A stretch of 64,000 nucleotides of DNA from assembly GCF_900104385.1 (NCBI RefSeq), contig NZ_FNJA01000001.1, forward strand, positions 1,028,386-1,092,385, written 5' to 3'. The translations under genes were made by a program, and so were the position numbers. How positions within the stretch are numbered: the first letter of the stretch is position 1; each line of letters begins with the position of its first letter. Below are positions 27,077-35,692 of this stretch, piece by piece. The notes beneath the pieces were generated by a model. That model was given only the letters and a program-made list of their open reading frames with translations, ran no database searches and was not told where the DNA came from. Origin of the DNA: Rhodoferax sp. OV413 (GTDB lineage: Bacteria > Pseudomonadota > Gammaproteobacteria > Burkholderiales > Burkholderiaceae_C).

Positions 27077-28285
27077 ATGTCGCAGGCCTCGCCACCCCTG
27101 CTCGCTGTAGCCGAGGCCGCCCATAGCCCGGACACCCCGGGCTGGGTGCGCAACCGGGTGCTGTTCAGCCTGGTGCTGCTCGGCCTGTTCGTGGCTTTCC
27201 GCCTAGCGTTTGTTACCGAGGCACCAAACCGCCTGGTCTCGGGCGTAGGTATTCCACTGGCCGACATCCTGACCGGTTGGCGCTGGCTGGTGCTGCTGCC
27301 CGCTGCGCTGCTGGCCGGCGCAGTGTTTCTGGCCCCGCAGCCGCGCGTCCATTGGCTGGTGTTGCTGGCGGCGGCGGCCAGCCTGTTCGGCTGGGTCTGG
27401 CTGGCGGGCGAACAGGCGCGGCAGGCCGCTGCCACGGCCGAGTCGCCGCTGCTGCGCACCTCGTTTGGCGGCGGTTTCTGGATTCTGGTCGTGCTGTGCG
27501 CGCTGGCTGCAGCTGATGCGCTGCAGCGCCTGAAGCTGAATGCCCTGACCCGCAGCCTGGCCGGCGTGGCCGTGGCGCTGCCGCTGCTGGTCCTGCTGCT
27601 GCAAGGCCATCTGGATGCACTCTCGCTGCTGAAGGAATATGCGAACCGGCAGGACGTGTTCCAGTCGGCCTGGCGCCGCCATGTGCAGATCGTGCTGACC
27701 ACCCTGGTGCCAACCCTGCTGATCGGCGTGCCACTGGGCGTGGCGGCGTTCCGGCGGCCGCGGCTGGCGGCGCCGCTGTTTGCGCTGCTGAACCTGGTGC
27801 AAACCGTGCCGTCGATTGCCCTTTTCGGCCTGCTGATGGCGCCGCTGGCCATGCTGGCCGCCTGGTGGCCCAACGCCGGCATCAGCGGCATCGGCCTGAC
27901 GCCGGCGGTGCTGGCGCTGACCCTGTACTCGCTGCTGCCCATCGTGCACAGCACCGTCACCGGGCTGCGCCAGGTGCCGGATGCGGTGGTCGAGTCGGCC
28001 ACCGGCATGGGGCTGACACCGAGGCAGATCTTCTGGCGCGTCGAGGTGCCGCTGGCCCTGCCGCTGCTGGTGTCCGGCATCCGCACCACTACCGTGCAGG
28101 CCGTGGGCCTGGCCGTGGTGGCGGCGCTCATCGGCGCGGGCGGCTTTGGCGCCATCATGTTCCAGGGCCTGCTCAGCAGTGCACTGGACCTGGTGCTGCT
28201 GGGCGTGCTGCCGGTGGTGGCGCTGGCGGTGCTGGTCGATGCGCTGTTTCAATCTTTGTCTGTATTCCTCACACCCACGCCATGA
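27077..28285 (+). CDS. yehY: Osmolyte ABC transporter permease (YehY-like)
   Basis: Inner-membrane permease of 402 aa. Residues about 30-190 hold several extra N-terminal helices, and residues about 200-395 form a BPD_transp_1 domain (HVQIVLTTLVPTLLIGVPLG; the EAA-like loop ESATGMGLTPRQIFWRVEVP). This long form with extra helices is characteristic of YehY. It begins 4 bp after osmF and overlaps the ATPase start by 4 bp (ATGA). Confidence 0.85.
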   Translation: MSQASPPLLAVAEAAHSPDTPGWVRNRVLFSLVLLGLFVAFRLAFVTEAPNRLVSGVGIPLADILTGWRWLVLLPAALLAGAVFLAPQPRVHWLVLLAAAASLFGWVWLAGEQARQAAATAESPLLRTSFGGGFWILVVLCALAAADALQRLKLNALTRSLAGVAVALPLLVLLLQGHLDALSLLKEYANRQDVFQSAWRRHVQIVLTTLVPTLLIGVPLGVAAFRRPRLAAPLFALLNLVQTVPSIALFGLLMAPLAMLAAWWPNAGISGIGLTPAVLALTLYSLLPIVHSTVTGLRQVPDAVVESATGMGLTPRQIFWRVEVPLALPLLVSGIRTTTVQAVGLAVVAALIGAGGFGAIMFQGLLSSALDLVLLGVLPVVALAVLVDALFQSLSVFLTPTP

Positions 28286-29214
28286 TCGAATTCCAGCACG
28301 TGCACAAATCCTTTGGCGGGGCGGCGGCAGTCAAAGACCTGTCGCTGAATATCCCCAAGGGCGAATTCACCGTGCTCATAGGCGGGTCTGGATCGGGTAA
28401 ATCCACCACCTTGAAGATGATCAACCGCCTGGTCGAGCACGACTCGGGGCGCATCCTGTTCCAGGGCGAAGAAATCCGCAGCTTCAAGCCCGAGGACATA
28501 CGCCGCCGCATGGGTTATGCAATCCAGTCGATCGGCCTGTTCCCGCACTGGACGGTGGAGAAAAACATCGCCACCGTGCCCGAGCTGCTGGGCTGGCCGG
28601 CCGCCCGCATCCGCGACCGCGTGACCGAACTGCTGGAGCTGCTGGACCTGGCGCCAGCCACCTACCGCGGCCGCTACCCGCACCAGCTGTCGGGCGGCCA
28701 GCAGCAGCGCGTGGGCGTGGCGCGGGCGCTGGCGGTAGACCCCGAGGTGCTGCTGATGGACGAGCCGTTTGGCGCGCTCGACCCGGTCACGCGCAGCACC
28801 CTGCAAAAAGAGATGCTGCGCATCCACAAGGCATCGGGCAAAACCATTGTGCTGGTAACCCACGATATCGACGAGGCGCTGAGCCTGGCGACCCGCATCG
28901 TGCTGCTGCAGGACGGCCAGATCGTGCAGGCCGGCAGCCCCACCGAGTTGCTGACGCACCCGGCCAACGACTTCGTGACCGACTTTGTCGGCCGCAGCGA
29001 CATCGGCATCAAGCTGCTGGGCCTGGCCACGGTCGCATCGCACACCCGGCGCGGCGAAACCGTGGCCGGCGACGCCCTGCCCGCCCACACCAGCCTGCGC
29101 GAAGCCCTGTCGACCTTCGTGGCCCGCGCCTGCGACCGCCTGCCGGTGGTGGACGATCTCGGCCAACCCTTGGGCGTGCTGCACTTTGCCGATCTCTGGC
29201 ACCGGGCTGCGTGA
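28282..29214 (+). CDS. yehX: Osmolyte ABC transporter ATP-binding protein (YehX-like)
   Basis: ATPase of the transporter, 310 aa. Walker [10 protein letters not shown] (34-42), Q-loop at [12 protein letters not shown] signature [10 protein letters not shown], Walker [13 protein letters not shown] and the H-loop VTHDIDEA are all present. The C-terminal ~80 residues include a CBS-type domain ([19 protein letters not shown]); in the OpuA family CBS domains sense ionic strength. Only one CBS copy is clear. It overlaps both neighbouring permease genes. Confidence 0.9.
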   Translation: MIEFQHVHKSFGGAAAVKDLSLNIPKGEFTVLIGGSGSGKSTTLKMINRLVEHDSGRILFQGEEIRSFKPEDIRRRMGYAIQSIGLFPHWTVEKNIATVPELLGWPAARIRDRVTELLELLDLAPATYRGRYPHQLSGGQQQRVGVARALAVDPEVLLMDEPFGALDPVTRSTLQKEMLRIHKASGKTIVLVTHDIDEALSLATRIVLLQDGQIVQAGSPTELLTHPANDFVTDFVGRSDIGIKLLGLATVASHTRRGETVAGDALPAHTSLREALSTFVARACDRLPVVDDLGQPLGVLHFADLWHRAA

Positions 29215-29957
29215 TGCATAAAATCCTGCGTGACCGCTTATTCTGGGCGGTTCTCTTGCTAGCATTATTGACATGGGGCATGCCACAGCTGCGGCCGCTG
29301 TTTGCAGCGTTGTTCCCGGCGCTGGACCGTCCGGTCTACACCCAGGACAGCTTTGTGGCCCTGGTGCTCGCGCATCTGAACATCGTGTTCTGGTCGAGTC
29401 TGGCGTCGGTCGTGGTCGGCGTGGGCGCAGGTGTGGCCGTCACCCGGCCCGCCGGGCGCGAGTTCAAGCCGCTGGTGGAAACCGTGGTCGCCATGGGCCA
29501 GACCTTTCCGCCAGTGGCGGTACTAGCGATTGCCGCGCCCTTGATAGGCTTTGGCACCGAGCCGGCGCTGATTGCGCTGGCCTTGTACGGCCTGCTGCCC
29601 GTGGTGCGTGCCACCATCGCCGGCATTGAATCGGTACCCGCATCGGTACGCGAAATCGCGTTCGGCCTGGGTATGGGCGGGCTGGGCTCGCTATTAAAAG
29701 TAGAGCTGCCGCTGGCCCTGCCGGTGATACTGACGGGGGTGCGCACCTCGGTCATCGTGAACCTGGGCACGGCCGCGATTGCCTCCACCGTGGGCGCCAA
29801 AACCCTGGGCTCGCCCATCATCGTCGGCCTGAGCGGCTTCAACACCGCCTATGTGCTGCAAGGCGCGATCCTGGTCGGCGGGCTGGCCGTGGTGACCGAT
29901 ATGGCTTTTGGCCGCCTGGCCCAGCACCTGGACCGCTGGCGCACATCCACTCGCTGA
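29211..29957 (+). CDS. yehW: Osmolyte ABC transporter permease (YehW-like)
   Basis: Second permease, 247-248 aa, one BPD_transp_1 domain with five to six helices and the EAA loop [20 protein letters not shown]. The start is either GTG at 29211 or ATG at 29214; both overlap the ATPase stop, so translation is coupled. The next gene, a PhnD-like protein, starts 5 bp after its stop. Confidence 0.87.
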   Translation: MMHKILRDRLFWAVLLLALLTWGMPQLRPLFAALFPALDRPVYTQDSFVALVLAHLNIVFWSSLASVVVGVGAGVAVTRPAGREFKPLVETVVAMGQTFPPVAVLAIAAPLIGFGTEPALIALALYGLLPVVRATIAGIESVPASVREIAFGLGMGGLGSLLKVELPLALPVILTGVRTSVIVNLGTAAIASTVGAKTLGSPIIVGLSGFNTAYVLQGAILVGGLAVVTDMAFGRLAQHLDRWRTSTR

Positions 29958-29962
29958 AATCC

Positions 29963-30757
29963 ATGCTGTCTTCCCTTCCCATGTACGCTGCCGGATCGGC
30001 CGCCAACGCCACGCTATGGCAGGCCGTGGCCGAACAATTGCGCCACGCCGGCCTGGCCCAGGTGCCCGACACCCTGGCCCAACCCGATGATTTGATGGCG
30101 CACTGGACCGACCCCGGCCTGCTGCTGAGCCAGACCTGCGGCTACCCGCTGACGCACGCGCTGGCCGGCCGGGTCCAGCTGGTCGGCGCTTTTGCCTATG
30201 CCGCGCCCGGCTGCGAGGGCGTGTACTACCGCAGCCAGCTGGTCTGCCGGGACGCAGACGCCGGCCAGCCGCTGGAGGCGTTTCGCGGCCGGGTGGTGGC
30301 CTACAACTCGGAAGATTCACAGTCGGGTTACAACAGCCTACGGGCCCTGCTGGCGCCCTGGGCACGGGATGGCCGGTTTTTTGCCAGCGCCGTCGCGTCC
30401 GGCTCGCACCGGAGCTCGGTGGAGCTGGTGCGCAGCGGCCAGGCCGATCTGGCCGCAGTGGACTGCGTAACCTGGGCCTTGCTGGCCCGCGACCAGCCCG
30501 AGGCCGTGCGCGGCTTGCAGGTCTGCGGCCAAACTGCGCCCGCACCGGGCTTGCCGCTGGTAACCTCTATCCACACCTCTGCCGCCGTACTGCAGGCCTT
30601 GCACCAGGCCCTGCACCAAGTCGTCGCCGACCCACGCTGGGCCGAGGTACGGGCGGCCTTGCTCGTCCAGGATTTCGCCGAATTGCCGCTCAGCGCCTAT
30701 GGCGTGATCCCGCAAATGGCGCAAAATGCCATGGATGCGGGTTACCCGCGGCTATAG
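29963..30757 (+). CDS. PhnD-like substrate-binding-fold protein without signal peptide (paralogue 2)
   Basis: 264 aa, clearly paralogous along its length to the protein at 24163-24963 (SLPMY at the start, LLLSQTCGY, RVQLVGAFAYAAPGC, YNSEDSQSGYNSLR, AVDCVTWALL). It too lacks an export signal. Because it follows yehW by 5 bp it is almost certainly in the osmolyte transporter operon, so it may bind the same or a derived ligand inside the cell, or act as a regulator. This link is inferred from position only. Confidence 0.75.
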   Translation: MLSSLPMYAAGSAANATLWQAVAEQLRHAGLAQVPDTLAQPDDLMAHWTDPGLLLSQTCGYPLTHALAGRVQLVGAFAYAAPGCEGVYYRSQLVCRDADAGQPLEAFRGRVVAYNSEDSQSGYNSLRALLAPWARDGRFFASAVASGSHRSSVELVRSGQADLAAVDCVTWALLARDQPEAVRGLQVCGQTAPAPGLPLVTSIHTSAAVLQALHQALHQVVADPRWAEVRAALLVQDFAELPLSAYGVIPQMAQNAMDAGYPRL

Positions 30758-30772
30758 GCCGCACTTCCGCGC

Positions 30773-30778
30773 TATAAT
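30773..30778 (+). promoter_or_regulatory. Candidate -10 box of rpsU
   Basis: A perfect TATAAT 129 bp upstream of the rpsU start. No convincing -35 hexamer is seen at 17 bp spacing, so the call rests on the -10 and position. Confidence 0.4.
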
Positions 30779-30797
30779 CCAAGGCTTTGCTGGCAAA

Positions 30798-30829
30798 CCC
30801 CTGCTGCCTGATCAATTTAATAGCAGGGG
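30798..30829 (+). other. Hairpin in the rpsU leader
   Basis: Arms CCCCTGCT (30798-30805) and AGCAGGGG (30822-30829) with a 16 nt A/T-rich loop, in the 5' untranslated region between the -10 box and the rpsU ATG. Its role is unknown; control by ribosomal proteins is one option. Confidence 0.4.
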
Positions 30830-30907
30830 AACACCGCGGATTCTTCGCCAGACGGCCTGATCTTCCTTCTGACAAGACCCGCAAATAAATCGGAATCTTT
30901 TTTTGTC

Positions 30908-31120
30908 ATGACAACTATCCGTGTAAAAGAAAACGAACCCTTTGACGTGGCACTGCGCCGCTTCAAGCGCACCATCGAAAAGCTCGGCCTGCTGACCGAC
31001 TTGCGTGCCCGCGAGTTCTACGAAAAGCCCACCACCGAGCGCAAGCGCAAGAAGTCGGCCGCTGTCAAGCGCCACTACAAGCGTGTACGTTCGATGCAGC
31101 TGCCTAAAAAGCTGTATTAA
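30908..31120 (+). CDS. rpsU: 30S ribosomal protein S21
   Basis: Small basic protein of 70 aa bound near the anti-Shine-Dalgarno region of 16S rRNA and needed for normal initiation. The family pattern [16 protein letters not shown], then [14 protein letters not shown] and a basic C-terminus, is complete. It is followed by two tandem hairpins, then yqeY, the order found in many betaproteobacteria. Confidence 0.98.
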   Translation: MTTIRVKENEPFDVALRRFKRTIEKLGLLTDLRAREFYEKPTTERKRKKSAAVKRHYKRVRSMQLPKKLY

Positions 31121-31125
31121 GCTTT

Positions 31126-31178
31126 CAGACTGTTCGCAGTCTGACAAGCCCGCCCAGGGACGCCAGGGCGGGCTTTTT
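31126..31178 (+). terminator. Tandem hairpins ending in an intrinsic terminator after rpsU
   Basis: The first hairpin CAGACTG-TTCG-CAGTCTG (31126-31143) has a stable UUCG tetraloop. The second, arms AGCCCGCCC (31147-31155) and GGGCGGGCT (31166-31174), runs into TTTTT and is a classical terminator. The first probably blocks 3' exonucleases or strengthens termination. Confidence 0.9.
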
Positions 31179-31213
31179 GTCTTTCAGAATCCCCCAAATA
31201 CCAGGAAATCAGT

Positions 31214-31675
31214 ATGTCCCTCAAAGACCAGATCACCGAAGACATGAAAACCGCCATGCGCGCCAAAGACAGTGCACGCCTGGGTACCGTGCGCCTGCTG
31301 CTGTCGGCGATGAAGCAAAAGGAAGTCGATGAACGCGTGGTGCTGGACGACACGGCCATCATCGCCATCGTCGACAAGCTGATCAAGCAGCGCAAGGACT
31401 CGGTGGAAGCCTTCACCAAGGCCGACCGCGCCGACCTGGCCGATATCGAAAAGGCCGAAATGGCCGTGCTGTCGGCCTACTTGCCCCAGCGCCTGGACGC
31501 CGAGCAGGTGAACGCCGAAGTGCGCACGCTGGCCGCAGCCCTGTCTGCCGAGCTGGGCCGCGCGCTGGGCGCTGGCGACATGGGCAAGCTGATGGGCGTC
31601 GCCAAGGCCCAATTGGCCGGCAAGGCCGAAATGGGCCAGGTCTCGGCCGCCGTCAAGGCCGCCCTGGCGGGTTAA
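31214..31675 (+). CDS. yqeY: GatB/YqeY domain protein
   Basis: 153 aa, single YqeY domain related to the tRNA-binding tail of GatB. It begins SLKDQITEDMKTAMRAKD and contains EMAVLSAYLPQRLD and a C-terminal ALGAGDMGKLMGVAK, all typical. It probably interacts with tRNA, but the function is not settled. It has its own terminator. Confidence 0.9.
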   Translation: MSLKDQITEDMKTAMRAKDSARLGTVRLLLSAMKQKEVDERVVLDDTAIIAIVDKLIKQRKDSVEAFTKADRADLADIEKAEMAVLSAYLPQRLDAEQVNAEVRTLAAALSAELGRALGAGDMGKLMGVAKAQLAGKAEMGQVSAAVKAALAG

Positions 31676-31683
31676 CCCGAAAT

Positions 31684-31711
31684 GCAGCAGGCCAACCGAT
31701 AGGCCTGCTGC
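31684..31711 (+). terminator. Hairpin after yqeY
   Basis: A perfect 10 bp stem (31684-31693 and 31702-31711) with an 8 nt loop, 9 bp after the stop, followed by a weakly T-rich stretch. Confidence 0.65.
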
Positions 31712-31746
31712 CGCGTTGTAGAGTAGTGTTTACTCTCGATAACGCC

Positions 31747-33402
31747 ATGCCATCATCCTTTTTACAGAGATCCGCCCGCTTGCTGGGCGCCGCGCTGCTG
31801 GTGGCGGCAAGCGGCTTGGCGCTGGCGCAGTCGGCCCCACCGAGCCGCGTCGGGCGGCTCAGCCTGGTGGAAGGATCGGTGAGCTTCGCCCCCGCCGGCA
31901 GCGAGGACTGGGGACAAGCCGAATTCAACCGTCCGCTGACCAGCGGCGACCGGCTGCAAACCGCGCCCGGCGCCCGCGCCGAATTACACAGCGGCTCCAC
32001 CGCACTGCGGCTGGCCGGCCAGACCGTGCTGGAGATCAGCGAACTCGACGACGACAACACCCGCCTGACCCTGACCCAGGGCACGCTAGCGTTGCGCGTG
32101 CGCAACCTCTATCCGGGCGAACGGATGGAGATCAACACCCCGAATCTGGCCTTCACCGTCAGCCAGCCCGGCGAATACCGGCTGGACGTAGACCCTAACT
32201 ACCGCACCACGGGTATCACCGTGCGCAGCGGCAGCGGCGTGGCCTATGGTGAAAACGGCGCCGCACGCACCTTGGGTGGCCAGCAGCAGATCCGCTTTGC
32301 CGACCGCCAACTGGCCCAGGAAGTCGCCCAGAACAATCCGCCGCGCGACAGCTTCGACCTCTGGTCGTTTGCCCGGGACAAAGCCGAAGACCAGTCGCAG
32401 AGCGCACGCTATGTTTCCCGCGACACCATTGGTTACCAGCAGCTCGACAGCTACGGCGACTGGCGCACCGACACCCAGTACGGCCCGGTATGGATTCCAC
32501 GGGTCAGCTCCGGTCAGTGGGCGCCTTACCGCAATGGCCAATGGCGCTGGGTTCCCCCCTGGGGCTGGACCTGGGTGGACGATGCCCCCTGGGGTTTCGC
32601 CCCCTTCCACTACGGACGTTGGGCCCAGATCGGCCTGCAATGGGCCTGGGTGCCGGGCCCGATACGGCCACGCCCGGTGTACGCGCCCGCGCTGGTAGGC
32701 TTTCCACATGACCGCGACAACGCCTGGCAGGACCACCGCCGCCCTCCGAGCAGTGGCTGGTTCCCCCTGGCCCCCGGAGAACCCTGGCGCCCGAATTACC
32801 GCCCGCCCCAACGCGGCAATGAACATCCGAACCGCCCGCCCGATGCCCGTCCTGACCTGCCCGGTTACCAGGCGCCTGGCGCGCCGGGCTGGCGTGGTGA
32901 CCGGCCAAGGCCCTTTGAGCCTGATGCGGGCCGCGTACCGTCCATGGTGCAACCTCAGCAGCCCGGTATCGTCCCTCGCCCCGGCGGCCAAATCGACGCC
33001 TTCCCTCAGGCGATACCGCGTCCGCGTCCAGAAATGCGCCCCGCGGAAATACCCAACCAGCCGACCCCGGCCGCCCGCAACCAAGCCGAGCAAGACCAGC
33101 GCGCCTTCATGCAACGCCAGCAGCAGGCCGAACGCGAACGTGCCCAGCAGGAGCAGAACCGCAACCAGGCCGCGCGTGAACAGGATCAGCGCCAAAACGG
33201 CCTTCAGCAGCAGATGCGGCAAGACCTGCAGCGGCAGCAACAAGAACGCCAGCGCCAGGAGCAGTTGCAGCGCGAACAGGCGCAAAGGGAATCCCAGCAG
33301 CGCCAGCAAGCCGCGCCACCCGGAGCGCAGCCCCAGCCTGGTGTGCCCGACCCGCGGCAACGCCCACTGTGGCCGCTACGCGATAGTGGATCGAGCCGCT
33401 AA
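31747..33402 (+). CDS. Exported FecR-domain protein with WxP-rich repeats and a Gln/Arg-rich tail
   Basis: About 551 aa. The signal peptide ends after GLALA (about residue 28 from the ATG at 31747; a GTG at 31726 would add seven residues). A FecR domain follows (about 35-190: RVGRLSLVEGSVSFAP, LQTAPGARAELHSG). Then comes a Trp/Tyr/Pro-rich module of YGPVWIPR, WAPYRNGQWRWVP, WGWTWVDDAPWGFAPFHYGRW type, as in DUF6600 proteins. Residues from about 430 are a Q/R/E-rich coiled or disordered tail. It has no sigma-factor or TonB gene nearby, so it is not a classical FecR anti-sigma protein. Likely periplasmic or surface-associated; function unknown. Confidence 0.75.
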   Translation: MPSSFLQRSARLLGAALLVAASGLALAQSAPPSRVGRLSLVEGSVSFAPAGSEDWGQAEFNRPLTSGDRLQTAPGARAELHSGSTALRLAGQTVLEISELDDDNTRLTLTQGTLALRVRNLYPGERMEINTPNLAFTVSQPGEYRLDVDPNYRTTGITVRSGSGVAYGENGAARTLGGQQQIRFADRQLAQEVAQNNPPRDSFDLWSFARDKAEDQSQSARYVSRDTIGYQQLDSYGDWRTDTQYGPVWIPRVSSGQWAPYRNGQWRWVPPWGWTWVDDAPWGFAPFHYGRWAQIGLQWAWVPGPIRPRPVYAPALVGFPHDRDNAWQDHRRPPSSGWFPLAPGEPWRPNYRPPQRGNEHPNRPPDARPDLPGYQAPGAPGWRGDRPRPFEPDAGRVPSMVQPQQPGIVPRPGGQIDAFPQAIPRPRPEMRPAEIPNQPTPAARNQAEQDQRAFMQRQQQAERERAQQEQNRNQAAREQDQRQNGLQQQMRQDLQRQQQERQRQEQLQREQAQRESQQRQQAAPPGAQPQPGVPDPRQRPLWPLRDSGSSR

Positions 33403-33420
33403 CCCCATGTGCTGCAGCAA

Positions 33421-34473
33421 CTAGCTGCTCTGCCGCACCACCAGCTCAAACCCCAGGTCAATCGTGCTCTGCGGCACTGGTTCGCCGCGCATCAGCGCCA
33501 GCAGCATTTTGGCGGCCTGGGTGCCTATCTCGGCACGCGGGGTGCGGACGGTGGTCAGCGGCGGCAGCATCTGGTCGCTGCCCGCCAGGTCGTTAAAACC
33601 CACGACAGCGATCCGCTGCGGCACGGCCACCTGCAGGCGCAGCGCGGCCAGCAGCCCACCCTGGGCCAGGTCGTCATTGCAAAAGAAAACCGCATCCACG
33701 TCGGGGTGACGCTGCAGCAGTTCTTCAAACAGGCGGCCACCCAGTGCCATCGAGGTCGGCGTGGGGTCCAGAATTTCCAGCTGCGGGTCGTAGCAGCCCG
33801 CATCGCGCAAAGCCGCCCGGTAGCCTTCGGCCCGCTGCATCACGCGCGGATCGAGCTGCCCCGCCACATAGGCGATGCGGCGCCGGCCACGCTGCAGTAA
33901 ATGCTCGGTGATGGTGCGCGCCGCGTCCAGCTGCGACAGGCCAACGCCGTAGACGCCGGGCGTGGGCACGGTTTCCATCAAATGCACGCAGGGCACGCCG
34001 CTATCGGCAATCATCTGGCGCGCCGCATCACTGCGGTCAAAACCGGTCACCAGCAAGCCCGCAGGGCGGTGCGCGAGATAGCTGCGCAGCAAGGCGTCCT
34101 CTTCGGCGGGCTGGTAATGGGTCACGCCCATCAGGGTCTGAAAGCCCGCGGGCGCCAAGGTGTGTTGCACGGCTTCCAGCAGCTCCACAAACAAGGCATT
34201 GGATAGCAGCGGAATCAGCACCGCCACATGCGAGCTGCGGGCCGAAGCCAGCGCGCGAGCGGCCGGGTCGGGCACATAGCCGAGCTGCTGCGCGGCCACC
34301 CGGACCTTTTCGACCAGCACCGGATCCACCGCCCGCGCACCGCGCAACGCCCGCGAAGCCGTGATGGCACTGACACCTGCCGCCGACGCTACATCGTTGA
34401 GGGTGGCGCGGCCGGTAGCCCGGCGACGCGCGGCAGCAAAAGGGGGATGAGAGGGAGGAGGAGAGCGTTCCAT
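33421..34473 (-). CDS. gntR: LacI-family transcriptional repressor, GntR (gluconate) type
   Basis: DNA-binding repressor of 350 aa. The N-terminal helix-turn-helix is TLNDVASAAGVSAITASRALRG in residues ~24-45 (split here as TLNDVASAAGVS and AITASRALRG), with a hinge at ALASARSSHVAVLIP, then a periplasmic-binding-like sensor domain. It is divergent from gluconokinase with a 210 bp gap holding two copies of a GGAT(A/T)GCGCTGTCC palindrome, so it very likely represses gntK and the TRAP genes and is released by gluconate or a phosphate derivative. Confidence 0.85.
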   Translation of the reverse strand: MERSPPPSHPPFAAARRRATGRATLNDVASAAGVSAITASRALRGARAVDPVLVEKVRVAAQQLGYVPDPAARALASARSSHVAVLIPLLSNALFVELLEAVQHTLAPAGFQTLMGVTHYQPAEEDALLRSYLAHRPAGLLVTGFDRSDAARQMIADSGVPCVHLMETVPTPGVYGVGLSQLDAARTITEHLLQRGRRRIAYVAGQLDPRVMQRAEGYRAALRDAGCYDPQLEILDPTPTSMALGGRLFEELLQRHPDVDAVFFCNDDLAQGGLLAALRLQVAVPQRIAVVGFNDLAGSDQMLPPLTTVRTPRAEIGTQAAKMLLALMRGEPVPQSTIDLGFELVVRQSS

Positions 34474-34590
34474 GCGGTGTGGTGGACGATTTTACCGAGG
34501 CTGACCAGGCCTGATCGGCGTCAATAAATTTGTAACTTTGGTCAATTTGCTGGTGAAAACCCTGAGCTGCGTTTGCCATGCAGGTGTTTA

Positions 34591-34604
34591 GGATAGCGCT
34601 GTCC
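34591..34604. promoter_or_regulatory. Operator-like palindrome 1 (gluconate repressor)
   Basis: GGATAGCGCTGTCC, an imperfect palindrome centred on GCGC as expected for LacI-family sites. It is 93 bp before the gntK ATG, and the same 14-mer recurs with one change 77 bp downstream. Confidence 0.65.
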
Positions 34605-34636
34605 AAGATTGCAATACGCAAAACAAGACACCCCCC

Positions 34637-34658
34637 AGGCAGTTTGCCTGTTTTTTTA
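34637..34658 (+). terminator. Short hairpin plus T-run in the gntK leader
   Basis: CAGGCA-GTT-TGCCTG followed by seven T. It has the form of a small intrinsic terminator, but lies between the two operator copies upstream of gntK. It may attenuate transcription, stop upstream noise, or be another protein site. Confidence 0.45.
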
Positions 34659-34667
34659 ACTTATTGG

Positions 34668-34681
34668 GATTGCGCTGTCCA
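34668..34681. promoter_or_regulatory. Operator-like palindrome 2 (gluconate repressor)
   Basis: GGATTGCGCTGTCC, differing in one base from site 1, and ending 2 bp before the gntK ATG. Binding here would block initiation or elongation. The two sites could be bridged by a LacI tetramer. Confidence 0.65.
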
Positions 34682-34683
34682 AC

Positions 34684-35193
34684 ATGGTTTCACTGGTCGT
34701 CATGGGAGTTGCCGGATGCGGCAAATCGAGCTTAGGCAGTGCCGTCGCCCAGGCGCTGGGCTGGCCGCTGATCGAGGGGGACGACTTCCACCCCCCTGCC
34801 AACGTCGCCAAGATGCGCGCCGGCACACCGCTGGTCGATGCCGACCGTAGCGGCTGGCTGGCCTTGCTCGGCCAGGAGCTGCAACGCCACCCGGGCGGTG
34901 CGGTGCTGACCTGCTCGGCCCTGAAGAAAGCCTACCGCGACCAGTTGCGCTCCGCCCTGCCTGGTCTGCGCTTTGTACACCTGGAACTCAGCCGCGAACA
35001 AGCCCGCACCCGCGTTGCCCAGCGCGCGGGTGGCCATTACTTCCAAGCAGGCCTGGTGGACAGCCAGTTCGATACCCTGGAGCCGCCACAAAACGAAGCC
35101 GGGGTGCTGGTGGTCGACGCCACCCAGACCCTGGCCGCCCTTACCCCACAGATCGTCCACTGGATACAGAAAGCCCCTGATGCCAACACCTGA
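34684..35193 (+). CDS. gntK: Gluconokinase
   Basis: Phosphorylates D-gluconate to 6-phosphogluconate, feeding the pentose phosphate and Entner-Doudoroff routes. The 169 aa P-loop kinase has Walker A GVAGCGKS (8-15), EGDDFHPPANVAKM (substrate region), CSALKKAYRD and a lid region with QAGLVDSQFDTLE. It shares a regulatory region with the divergent gntR-type gene and overlaps the TRAP small subunit gene by 14 bp. Confidence 0.94.
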   Translation: MVSLVVMGVAGCGKSSLGSAVAQALGWPLIEGDDFHPPANVAKMRAGTPLVDADRSGWLALLGQELQRHPGGAVLTCSALKKAYRDQLRSALPGLRFVHLELSREQARTRVAQRAGGHYFQAGLVDSQFDTLEPPQNEAGVLVVDATQTLAALTPQIVHWIQKAPDANT

Positions 35194-35689
35194 TACCCCA
35201 CCCACCGTGCCGCCGCTGCAGCGCCTGGCCAATACAGCCATGGCCGTGTGCCTGGCCATCATGGCGACCTCGGTCTTTGTTAACGTAGTGCTGCGCTATG
35301 GCTTCGGCAGCGGCGTGGCCGCCAGCGAAGAACTGTCTCGGCTGCTGTTCGTCTGGATGGTCTTCATCGGCGCGACGGCCGCCTACCCCACGGGCGAGCA
35401 CATGGCCTTCAACAGCTTGCTGGTCGCCATGCGCAACAAGCCACGCCTGCTGGTGGTCACCGCCGTACTGGTGCGGCTGCTGGTGATCCTGGGCTGCGGC
35501 CTGCTGGCCTGGGGTGCCTGGCAGCAAGTCGTGGTGGGCATGGGCAGCCAATCGGTGGTGCTCGGCTACTCGACCGCATTGCTGCCGCTGCCAGCCTTTT
35601 TATGTTCTGTGGCGATCGGCCTGATGGCGCTGTGGGAACTCATACGCAACCAACCGCTGGACCTCGGTCACAGCGTGGAACTGGAGTAA
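35180..35689 (+). CDS. dctQ: TRAP transporter small permease (DctQ family)
   Basis: 169 aa with four predicted membrane helices, starting about residues 18-36. The family hallmark RYGFGSGVAASEELSRLLFVW is visible as RYGFGSGVAASEE followed by LSRLLFVW. I chose the ATG at 35180, inside the gntK 3' end; a longer open frame upstream is the gntK shadow. The 14 bp overlap with gntK suggests coupled translation, linking uptake with phosphorylation. The next gene is 3 bp away. Confidence 0.9.
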   Translation: MPTPDTPPTVPPLQRLANTAMAVCLAIMATSVFVNVVLRYGFGSGVAASEELSRLLFVWMVFIGATAAYPTGEHMAFNSLLVAMRNKPRLLVVTAVLVRLLVILGCGLLAWGAWQQVVVGMGSQSVVLGYSTALLPLPAFLCSVAIGLMALWELIRNQPLDLGHSVELE

Positions 35690-35692
35690 GCC

